Position numbers and translations under genes: made by a program. DNA of 64,000 nucleotides from Aquimarina megaterium XH134 (GTDB taxonomy: Bacteria; Bacteroidota; Bacteroidia; Flavobacteriales; Flavobacteriaceae): the NCBI RefSeq assembly GCF_000520975.1, contig NZ_JACB01000031.1, positions 62,001 to 126,000 on the forward strand, in the 5' to 3' direction. The notes below the pieces were generated by a model. It saw only the letters and a list, made by a program, of their open reading frames with translations. It was not told the origin of the DNA and did not search any database. Shown here one piece after another: positions 18,122-25,630 of the stretch. Numbering within the stretch: the stretch's first letter is position 1; the number at the start of each line of letters is the position of its first letter.

Positions 18122-18847
18122 TTACTTTGATTGTACGGTATATGGAAGAGACAAGTCGGTGCTTAAAACATTATATACTTTATACACACCAAGCATAGGT
18201 TTATCTTTGATTTCTGTATTTACCTGCATATAGGCAGAAACGGCATCGAACTTAAAGTCGGTTTGATTGTTTATTCTATAATCTGGTATTACTACTTTAA
18301 TGCTTGTTTTGTTGGTAATGACTTGAAAACCGGGTGAATCCATATACATAGGCATTCCAGGATTAGTGGGAGGTAATTTTACCGAGGTATCTGTTTTTTT
18401 GAATTGCTTTACCGATAATCCGCCTTCGACCCGATCATCTTTATGAAGAACCACCCAATGAGGATGCCATATGATCCCATCGTTATCATAGATAGAATCA
18501 TTGTTCTCATCCCATAATGGGGTGTCATCAAAATCGGGATGAGATGTTAAAGCCAATGCTAGAATACCCTTAGTGTCATTAAACCCTACATCTGTTGGTT
18601 TTAGAGTCGTAGGAAAAACATAACCCAAAACGGGAGCACCGTGCAATTGCCCTGCCGGAGCTGGAGTTGTTTTTCCTGCGTTTCCTTTAACATTAATTTC
18701 CCAAATAGTACTATTGATATTGGTATCATGTATAACAGAAGCCTTTACTATTTGTAGATCATCAGTATTGTATTTTTTACACTCGTCACAGGCAATTAAC
18801 GTACTGCTAAGTGCCATGAATACTATAGTTATAATTAAATTTTTCAT
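18122..18847 (-). CDS. Unidentified lipoprotein of the MarR-linked cluster
   Basis: A 241-residue protein with a signal ending in LIACDEC, so a lipoprotein. It contains ECKKY, a Gly/Pro-rich segment GQLHGAPVLGYVFP, an acidic Asp/Asn loop DENNDSIYDNDG that looks like a calcium-binding loop, and HPHWVVLHKDD with three His. I do not recognise the family. Ions might bind the Asp loop or the His cluster, but that is inference. Its 5' leader has an 11-bp inverted repeat and a perfect copy of the MarR-type palindrome, which argues for co-regulation with the thioredoxin-like gene upstream. Confidence 0.8.
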   Translation of the reverse strand: MKNLIITIVFMALSSTLIACDECKKYNTDDLQIVKASVIHDTNINSTIWEINVKGNAGKTTPAPAGQLHGAPVLGYVFPTTLKPTDVGFNDTKGILALALTSHPDFDDTPLWDENNDSIYDNDGIIWHPHWVVLHKDDRVEGGLSVKQFKKTDTSVKLPPTNPGMPMYMDSPGFQVITNKTSIKVVIPDYRINNQTDFKFDAVSAYMQVNTEIKDKPMLGVYKVYNVLSTDLSLPYTVQSK

Positions 18848-18867
18848 TTTTTTGGTATTGTTGGTTT

Positions 18868-18902
18868 AAATGAGTCAACCATGATAAATAATTGACTCAT
18901 TT
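18868..18902 (-). repeat. 11-bp inverted repeat in the lipoprotein leader
   Basis: AAATGAGTCAA and TTGACTCATTT are perfect inverted repeats separated by 13 bases. The repeat lies between the operator at 18920 and the start codon at 18847. It has no T run, so it is not a simple terminator. It may be an RNA hairpin or the site of a second dimeric regulator. Confidence 0.6.
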
Positions 18903-18919
18903 CAAAATTGTGTTTATAA

Positions 18920-18932
18920 TTAGGATTCCTAA
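18920..18932. promoter_or_regulatory. Perfect palindromic operator upstream of the lipoprotein gene
   Basis: TTAGGATTCCTAA is a perfect odd palindrome. Near copies lie at 17858 and 19229, each next to a -7 box. The size and symmetry fit a MarR dimer, and a marR gene is the last of the cluster. Confidence 0.65.
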
Positions 18933-18950
18933 CTATTTAAATTAAAAAAA

Positions 18951-19184
18951 TTACCCTTTTACATCTGCCATAGAAGCTCCAAAGTTAATATGTAGCACAT
19001 TTCCATTAGGTGTTAGAAGTGCAGGAACAGATTGAATTCCTGCTATTTCGGCATTCTTAATTTGAGAATTATCTTCTCCTAAATGAACAATCTCTACATT
19101 GTCTGCTCCGATTAGATTAACAATATCATGTTCTGCACTAATACATACTGGGCATCCAGCATGATAAAAAATTGATTTACTCAT
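18951..19184 (-). CDS. Small thioredoxin/glutaredoxin-like protein
   Basis: The ATG at 19184 gives a 77-residue protein beginning MSKSIFYHAGCPVC. The CPVC active site lies just after the first strand and the cis-Pro is in QSVPALLTPNG, so the thioredoxin fold core is complete although short. It is cytoplasmic. An in-frame ATG eleven codons earlier is less likely because the -7 box at 19220 places the transcript start close to it. It is the first gene of the MarR-linked cluster and probably carries its reductase activity. Confidence 0.85.
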   Translation of the reverse strand: MSKSIFYHAGCPVCISAEHDIVNLIGADNVEIVHLGEDNSQIKNAEIAGIQSVPALLTPNGNVLHINFGASMADVKG

Positions 19185-19219
19185 TTGTATATATTTTAAA
19201 GTTATGCAAAATTGCAATA

Positions 19220-19241
19220 CAAATATAGTAAGGAATCCTAA
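19220..19241 (-). promoter_or_regulatory. Promoter and operator of the thioredoxin-like gene
   Basis: On the minus strand TATATTTG (19227-19220) is a -7 box, and TTAGGATTCCTTA (19241-19229) lies directly upstream, between -7 and -33. One base differs from the perfect palindrome at 18920. Confidence 0.65.
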
Positions 19242-19342
19242 CTAAAAAAATATTTTTATAACTTTTTATATAGATAGAGCGATTTATTCATGGATTTACA
19301 CTGTGAAAATTGTACGTTAATGAATAAAAGATTAGTAATCTA

Positions 19343-21661
19343 TTAGCGTATTCGATTCAGGTTATCATCTACGTCTTTATTTTTGAAGGATAGCTTTTTT
19401 ATCTTACCAAAAGAATATTTAATTGAAAATGAAATTTCATTTCCATCTACATAAAAAGTATCCTGAACGGCAATATTGTTAGAAGTATACTTGTCTTTAT
19501 ATGTCATATTTCTAAAAATGTCATTAAAGTTTACAGCAATTTGTAAATTTTCAAAATATGTTTTTGAAACGGATGCATTCATAATAAAAAGAGCATTTCT
19601 TTCAAAAACGCCTTGGTTTCGTCGGGTAAATCCCCAAAAATTTAACCCAAGAGTAGTTTTTGCAGCTAGTTTAAATTCATTATTCGAATAATAATAGAGA
19701 TACGGCTTGCTTTGTTTTGTAACTGCTGTAGGGTTTTTAATACTATTGTGAACTAATGTTAGCGAGTTTGTAGTGTTCCAAAATCGATAAGTGGCAGTAT
19801 TAGCAAATCGAATTTGATATCCGGATTCTTTTTCAAAATTTTGAGGAGAAGATATAACTCTGTTTTCAGTATTATTATACGCTACGTTATAAAAAACAGG
19901 GTTGTTTTCTGTATAATAACTAATATTGCAAGTGTATTTTTTATATTGAAGAGTAGTTGATATTTCTTCAATTGTAGTAGATTTTAGATTAACATTTCTT
20001 GAAAATTCTACAAACGGATTGATAAACGTACTAATAGAACTGGCATTAAGATAATTGGGTCGATTTATAACTGTACCATAATTTAAAGTAATACTTTTGG
20101 TACTATCTATGGGGATATTTATCCTTATTTTAGGGAAAAGACGTGTTTGTTTTCTATTTACTAATAGTTCATTAGCATTTCTAAAACCACCTTTTACAAT
20201 ATTAGTTTCAGATCTTACGCCAGTAGAATATTCTATTTTGTTTAGATTCCCAGATAGTTGTATATAGGATGCATAAATAGATTCTCGATAATCGTATTTT
20301 GAAATCTTTTTATCAATGGGATTTATGAACTCAAAACTTGAAAGTGCAAGGGCATTGGCGTTCGAAAGGCTACCACCAATTTCTAATTTTGTATGCTCAC
20401 CAAAATTTTTGTCAATATCAATTTTACTTGCAAAAACACCGATTTCATATCTTTGATTTCTGTTTTGTGATAATTCGAACCCGGCTTCATTTATGTTATT
20501 AAAAATATGACTTTTGAGGTGTCTGACATAATTTGAATATTGAAGCCCAAAAAACAAATTAGAGGTGTGAGTGATTTTTTTATTGAAATTTATATTACTA
20601 CTTAAAAAATTTCTTTTCTCATCGTTTTGTCCTTCGGTAATAATATGATCTTCTATAGATTGGTCTTGCAGAAGCGTATTTGTTTTGATTGGAAACTTAT
20701 CTGTTTGAGCTCTCAGGTTTACTTGTCCCGAGATATAATCATTTTTGTTGAGCTGATAAAAGAAACCCCCTCCAGTGATAAATTGTGGCCTGGGACCGGT
20801 TGCTCTTACTTGATATTGAGATTTAATATCTTGATCTAAAACATTAAGCATAGAGTCAGCCCCTTCCCATGGACCAAGTTGATTGTAATTAAAATTACCT
20901 CGTAATTCTAATGCATTGTTTTTGTAGTTTGAGTGTACTCCTAAATAATTATTGAATCTCCTTTTAAAAGAAATGATTTCTGATAATTTAATGTTGTAAC
21001 CATCGAGCGAATTTTGTTTTCTAGTGATCAGGATAAGATTTCTTCCTTCGGCTTCATATTTTGCAGATGGATTATCGATGAGTTCTATATCTTTTATGTT
21101 TTCTACAGATAATGATTTAAGTTGATCTATGTCAATCTTTTGGTTATCCATATAGATTAAAGGTGTTCCTTTTCCTACAACAGAAATAGATTCCTGATTA
21201 GGACTGATTTGAATTCCCGGAAGCTTAGACAATATATCTACTGTTGATGGTAATGACTCTAAAACAGAATTTTCAATACGTATTTTCAGATTACCATTTG
21301 CCATTGTTATATTGTTTTTAATGGCTTTAACGGTTACTTCGTCTAGTATGACTGTGTTTTCTTTGAGTTCGATAGTTATATTTTTGTTACTGTCTAACAG
21401 AATTACTTCTGACTTTTCTAAGTACCCTAAAGCAACTATAGATAAAGTATATTCGTTAGCTTTTAATCTTTCAAAAACAAATTTTCCGTTTTTTATAAAG
21501 GTATATTTTACAAGATTTGAATTTTTATCATAAAGAATTACATCTCCGGCTTCTACCGTAGTATTATTTTGATCTAAAATGGTTCCGGATAATGAATATT
21601 CTGATTGCCCATATCCAATATAAGAGAGTAAAAGGAATGAGAGGTACATAATTCGCTTCAT
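19343..21661 (-). CDS. Outer-membrane beta-barrel receptor (TonB-type family)
   Basis: About 772 residues from the ATG at 21661, which starts a clean signal peptide (MKRIMYLSFLLLSYIGYGQ). A carboxypeptidase-regulatory-like domain (residues 20-100, GTILDQNNTTVEAGDVILY) is followed by a plug domain (about 110-215, SKLPGIQI, ELIDNPSAKYEAEG) and a large barrel of aromatic-rich beta strands that ends in SFKNKD... rather than a terminal Phe. It belongs to the 'outer membrane beta-barrel family' widespread in Bacteroidota and probably imports or senses a ligand. It lies 83 bases downstream of a LuxR-type gene on the same strand, probably in one operon. Confidence 0.9.
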   Translation of the reverse strand: MKRIMYLSFLLLSYIGYGQSEYSLSGTILDQNNTTVEAGDVILYDKNSNLVKYTFIKNGKFVFERLKANEYTLSIVALGYLEKSEVILLDSNKNITIELKENTVILDEVTVKAIKNNITMANGNLKIRIENSVLESLPSTVDILSKLPGIQISPNQESISVVGKGTPLIYMDNQKIDIDQLKSLSVENIKDIELIDNPSAKYEAEGRNLILITRKQNSLDGYNIKLSEIISFKRRFNNYLGVHSNYKNNALELRGNFNYNQLGPWEGADSMLNVLDQDIKSQYQVRATGPRPQFITGGGFFYQLNKNDYISGQVNLRAQTDKFPIKTNTLLQDQSIEDHIITEGQNDEKRNFLSSNINFNKKITHTSNLFFGLQYSNYVRHLKSHIFNNINEAGFELSQNRNQRYEIGVFASKIDIDKNFGEHTKLEIGGSLSNANALALSSFEFINPIDKKISKYDYRESIYASYIQLSGNLNKIEYSTGVRSETNIVKGGFRNANELLVNRKQTRLFPKIRINIPIDSTKSITLNYGTVINRPNYLNASSISTFINPFVEFSRNVNLKSTTIEEISTTLQYKKYTCNISYYTENNPVFYNVAYNNTENRVISSPQNFEKESGYQIRFANTATYRFWNTTNSLTLVHNSIKNPTAVTKQSKPYLYYYSNNEFKLAAKTTLGLNFWGFTRRNQGVFERNALFIMNASVSKTYFENLQIAVNFNDIFRNMTYKDKYTSNNIAVQDTFYVDGNEISFSIKYSFGKIKKLSFKNKDVDDNLNRIR

Positions 21662-21744
21662 TGTTTTTTGAAGCAAATAACTATCGAAATCGAGAAAAAG
21701 AGTAATTATACTAAGCCGAATAAGGTACTAGTACGGGTATGATT

Positions 21745-22734
21745 TTATTTTTTGAGTAATAAATCTTGTCTGCTAGAGATGTTTAATTTGCTGTAAATGT
21801 TGGTGATATGTGTTTTTACAGTGCTTAGACTTATAAACAACTCGTTTGCAATTTCTTTATTGCTTTTTCCCGATATGATGAGGTTTTTTATTGTTTTTTC
21901 TTGCTTGCTAAGAGGTATTGCTTTATGGGGTTTTAATTTTTTCCATGATTTTATGGTAATCAAGACTAATATAACGATAACAAAAAAAGCTATACCATTA
22001 ACCCATAAGCTTACTTTGTATTTATGAGTAACGATCTCTCGAGTAATAAAATTGAGCTTATTTTCGAGATAAGCATAAGTAGAGGGATCAAGTTCACTGG
22101 ATTTTAATTCTTTCAGAAAACTTAGATAATATTCTGGATTGGCTTTAGCATCTTTTTCTAATAGGTTTTGATCATCTAGTTTTTTAATGCCAATAAGTTT
22201 CACTAAAAGTATTTGTAAAGAATCTTTTACATAGCCTTTGGTTTCTATAAGGTATTGTCTAGGATCAAAATCATCGGTTAGATTTTCATATTTGGCTTCA
22301 AACTTTTTTAATTTTTGCCACTCTAAATCAGCAGAATTACTTGTGGTATATTCCCCAAACATTGTTTCTCCTTTGGTAAAGTGAATAGTATCTTTTTTAG
22401 ATAGTATAAATAGTTGAAAGTTCTTTATCTTGTTTGAAAGTTTATTTTTTTCTTCGGCAGATATAGGGTTAAGTTGTATCTTATAAATATGTTCTTTTGA
22501 AGTAAATAAATTTTGGTCAAATGCAAAAAAACCTTCCTCTGTTAAAGGAGTTGATGCAATCGTAGTTGTATTATAAGTATTGGTACTTTCTTCAAGTTCA
22601 ATTTGACTTAGATAGACTTGTTGCTCCCATTTTTTTGGATGCTCTATATGTACATAACCAGAAATACAATTTTGCCCAAATATGTTTAGATTAAGTAGAA
22701 ATAAGAATATAAAAATACTGTTCCAGTTCTTCAT
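21745..22734 (-). CDS. Membrane-tethered LuxR-type regulator
   Basis: About 329 residues from the second ATG. A signal-like start is followed by a periplasmic region with a beta-rich first half (CISGYVHIEHPKKWEQQ) and a helical second half, a transmembrane helix (NGIAFFVIVILVLITI, near 245-262) and a cytoplasmic LuxR helix-turn-helix (SGKSNKEIANELFISLSTVK, then HITNIYSKLNISSR). The N-terminal segment therefore senses outside while the DNA-binding domain is inside. No kinase or receiver domain is present, so signalling must be direct. The gene precedes the barrel receptor, a likely target or partner. Confidence 0.9.
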   Translation of the reverse strand: MKNWNSIFIFLFLLNLNIFGQNCISGYVHIEHPKKWEQQVYLSQIELEESTNTYNTTTIASTPLTEEGFFAFDQNLFTSKEHIYKIQLNPISAEEKNKLSNKIKNFQLFILSKKDTIHFTKGETMFGEYTTSNSADLEWQKLKKFEAKYENLTDDFDPRQYLIETKGYVKDSLQILLVKLIGIKKLDDQNLLEKDAKANPEYYLSFLKELKSSELDPSTYAYLENKLNFITREIVTHKYKVSLWVNGIAFFVIVILVLITIKSWKKLKPHKAIPLSKQEKTIKNLIISGKSNKEIANELFISLSTVKTHITNIYSKLNISSRQDLLLKK

Positions 22735-22801
22735 GGTCATAGTGTATTGAAGGTATCGTTACGAATGTAAAATTTTTGTGGTTTAAAACAAAGTATGGTA
22801 T

Positions 22802-22841
22802 AAAAAAATCGGTTCATTGTATACTAACAATGAACCGATTT
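22802..22841 (-). terminator. htpG terminator
   Basis: AAATCGGTTCATTGT and ACAATGAACCGATTT form a 15-bp stem, and on the minus strand the hairpin is followed by a run of T. It starts 30 bases after the htpG stop. Confidence 0.88.
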
Positions 22842-22870
22842 AATATTTATAAGTGTTACTAATTTAACTA

Positions 22871-24760
22871 CTATTTTATCATATCGTAACTACGTTTAAT
22901 AAAATCTGTTAATTCTTCTCCTTTTAATAGATTTTGAGAAAGTCTGGCCAAATCCAGCGATTGTTTTATTAAGCGTTCCTTTTTCTTATCTGTTTTGGTA
23001 GCAGCAATTTGTCCAATTAGTTCATGATTGGTATTAATGATCAAATTGTACATTTCTGGCATATTACCCATACCAAACATTCCGCCACCACCACCGGTTT
23101 GTTGCATCTCTTTCATACGACGCATAAACTCTGGTTGAGTAATCATGAATGGAGAAGCATTACTATCCATAGCTTCTAATTGTACGGTATATGTTTCTTT
23201 TGGTACTACTTTTTCAAGATCAGCTTTAAGTGCTTCTTTTTCTTCATCAGATAATTTAGAGATGGTTTCTTCATCTTTTTTGATAAGATTATCGATATGA
23301 TCTCCATCTACACGTGCAAAAGAAATATTTTCTTTACTAGTCTCCATTTTTTGGATCAAATGAGAAACAATAGGGGAGTCTAAAAGAAGTACTTCGTATC
23401 CTTTATCTTTGGCAGCAGAGATGTAAGAGTGTTGTTCATCTTTGTTAGAAGCATAAAGAAGAACTAATTTACCATCTTTGTCGGTTTGAGTATCTTTAAT
23501 TTTTTCTTGTAATTCTTCAAAAGTAAAGAAAGAACCATCTACTGTTGGGTATAATGCAAATTTGTCAGCTTTTTCGAAGAATTTTTCTTCAGAAAGCATT
23601 CCGTATTCGATCACGATTTTAATATCATTCCATTTTTGCTCAAAATCTTCTCTATTGTTTTTAAACATAGAGTTTAATTTATCGGCAACTTTACGAGTAA
23701 TATAGCTTGATATTTTCTTTACATTACCATCTGCTTGTAAATAAGATCGGGATACATTAAGAGGGATATCGGGAGAATCAATTACACCACGAAGCATGGT
23801 AAGAAATTCTGGAACAATACCTTCTACATTATCTGTAACAAATACTTGATTTTGATATAGTTGTATTCTATCCTTTTGTATGTTCATATCCTGACCCAGT
23901 TTTGGGAAATACAGAATCCCGGTTAGGTTAAAAGGATAATCTACATTAAGATGGATATTAAAAAGAGGTTCTTCAAATTGCATAGGATACAATTCTCGAT
24001 AGAAACTTTTATAATCCTCGTCTTTTAAATCTGTAGGCTGTTTGGTCCATGCAGGATTAGGATTATTGATAATATTGTCAACTTCTTGAGTTGGTGCAGG
24101 ATCTTCTTCTTTAGCATCCTCTGGTTTTGGTAATGTTTCAGTTTTGGTGCCAAATTTTATAGATACAGGCATGAATTTATTGTATTTTACCAATAATTCA
24201 CTGATTCTACCATCTTCAAGAAACTCGGCATCATCTTCCCCAATATGCAGAATGATCTCTGTTCCTCTTTCTGTTTTATCATGCTCCTCTATACTATAGG
24301 TTGGAGACCCATCACAAATCCAATGTGCAGCTGGCTCATCTTTATAAGATTTTGTAATGATTTCTACTTTATCTGCTACCATAAAGGCAGAATAGAACCC
24401 AAGACCAAAATGCCCTATTATTCCAGAATCTTTAGCGCTATCTTTGTATTTTTCTAAGAATTCTTCGGCACCAGAAAAGGCTACTTGGTTAATATATTTT
24501 TCAACCTCTTCTGCAGTCATACCAATTCCCTGATCGATAATATGTAATTGCTTTTTGTCTTTATCGATTTTAATCTCGATAAGTGGATTACCATATTCTA
24601 CTTTAACTTCACCAATACTTGTTAAATGTTTTAGCTTTAAAGTTGCATCTGTTGCATTCGAAATAAGTTCTCGTAAAAAAATCTCATGATCAGAATACAA
24701 GAATTTTTTAATTAATGGAAAAATGTTTTCTACAGATACATTAATACTTCCTGTTGCCAT
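22871..24760 (-). CDS. htpG: Molecular chaperone HtpG (Hsp90)
   Basis: A 629-residue protein, normal HtpG length. The N-terminal GHKL ATPase has EIFLRELISNA, DQGIGM and GHFGLGFYSAFMVA; the middle domain has the conserved catalytic Arg region (DIPLNVSRSYLQ); the C-terminal dimerisation domain follows. A Gly-rich stretch TGGGGGMFGMGNMP lies between middle and C-terminal domains. It is a cytoplasmic ATP-dependent chaperone. It has its own terminator and a long upstream gap, so it is monocistronic. Confidence 0.98.
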   Translation of the reverse strand: MATGSINVSVENIFPLIKKFLYSDHEIFLRELISNATDATLKLKHLTSIGEVKVEYGNPLIEIKIDKDKKQLHIIDQGIGMTAEEVEKYINQVAFSGAEEFLEKYKDSAKDSGIIGHFGLGFYSAFMVADKVEIITKSYKDEPAAHWICDGSPTYSIEEHDKTERGTEIILHIGEDDAEFLEDGRISELLVKYNKFMPVSIKFGTKTETLPKPEDAKEEDPAPTQEVDNIINNPNPAWTKQPTDLKDEDYKSFYRELYPMQFEEPLFNIHLNVDYPFNLTGILYFPKLGQDMNIQKDRIQLYQNQVFVTDNVEGIVPEFLTMLRGVIDSPDIPLNVSRSYLQADGNVKKISSYITRKVADKLNSMFKNNREDFEQKWNDIKIVIEYGMLSEEKFFEKADKFALYPTVDGSFFTFEELQEKIKDTQTDKDGKLVLLYASNKDEQHSYISAAKDKGYEVLLLDSPIVSHLIQKMETSKENISFARVDGDHIDNLIKKDEETISKLSDEEKEALKADLEKVVPKETYTVQLEAMDSNASPFMITQPEFMRRMKEMQQTGGGGGMFGMGNMPEMYNLIINTNHELIGQIAATKTDKKKERLIKQSLDLARLSQNLLKGEELTDFIKRSYDMIK

Positions 24761-25630
24761 TTTTATATTGTTTTTAGTTTAATTGTCATCTTATGGTGTG
24801 GTGTATTCAAAAAAAATACCAATAGTATGTATCTGCCAAACTGGCATTGAAGAAAGTTTTTTCATATCTGTTGTAATGATTTGTTGACACAATGGACTAA
24901 GGATGTAAATGGGTTTTTTTTGAAGTATATAGTTTGTTTACAATTCAATATATAAATGCTATGAATATTGGTATAATATGTATAGCTAATTTAGGAGGGA
25001 GAAACTTTGCTATGAGAATACATACCCTAGAGTTGTAAACTGTATAAATCCGGTTTGGCGATGGTTTTTACTATCGCCATCTGGGTTGGTAGATTAAAAA
25101 AAGATAAGAATTTTTAAAAGTACCTATAGTCGGTCACTCGACTGGCTTGGTTTGTTTATTTATTGGTTAGGTTGATAGAAAGATGCGCTGTGGTTGGCGC
25201 ATCTTTCTCGTTTTAGATGTTACTATTTTGTATACAAAGCCGTAAATAATGACGCATAGTAGAGTAAAATCTACTTATATCTGGTGTGATGTTCTCTGAT
25301 GTGAAAAATACGGTAAAAACAATTGGTCGAATTAATGCTGTTTTATAGCAGTATTGGGTTAATATAATGTAAGTGTTTTCTTATCGTCTCTAATGAGGTA
25401 AATCAAGAAATTGAGATTATTTTGATGTAATGTAATAGAAATTGTGAGTTGTTTTATACACTGTTGATTTACAGGTTTTAATGTGGTGTTTAGAAATAGG
25501 ATAAGTATAAGGTTATCTATTAATTTTTTAGATTTCTCATTAAGAAAAAGGTTTAGATACAAAAAATTGAGACCTGTCATGCAATTTGAAAATACATTTA
25601 TGTGTATCTTCACAATTAGAACCCCCTAGA
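24761..25630. other. 870-base intergenic region with two hairpins and no recognised gene
   Basis: Between htpG and the histidine kinase no convincing coding region is seen; the longest frames lack a usable start or look random in composition. The region holds a hairpin at 25056-25079 (TGGCGATGG with CTATCGCCA) and a perfect 11-bp hairpin at 25178-25207. The stretch 24990-25210 is the best candidate for a small RNA, because it contains both structures and is less AT-rich than its surroundings. I cannot match it to a known RNA family by eye. Confidence 0.5.
25178..25215 (+). terminator. Hairpin in the htpG-kinase gap, possible sRNA terminator
   Basis: GAAAGATGCGC and GCGCATCTTTC form an 11-bp perfect stem around TGTGGTTG, followed by TCGTTTTA. 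No coding gene precedes it on the plus strand, which suggests it ends a non-coding transcript. Confidence 0.5.

Noticed and set aside
24245-24457. Open frame on the plus strand inside the htpG gene
   Set aside because: It is in antisense to a fully intact htpG and has no independent start context or conservation that I can see.
25359-25613. Reading frame of 84 residues in the htpG-kinase gap
   Set aside because: The composition is low-complexity with many Leu, Ile and Asn, and no start signal or domain is seen; it also runs into the kinase promoter region.
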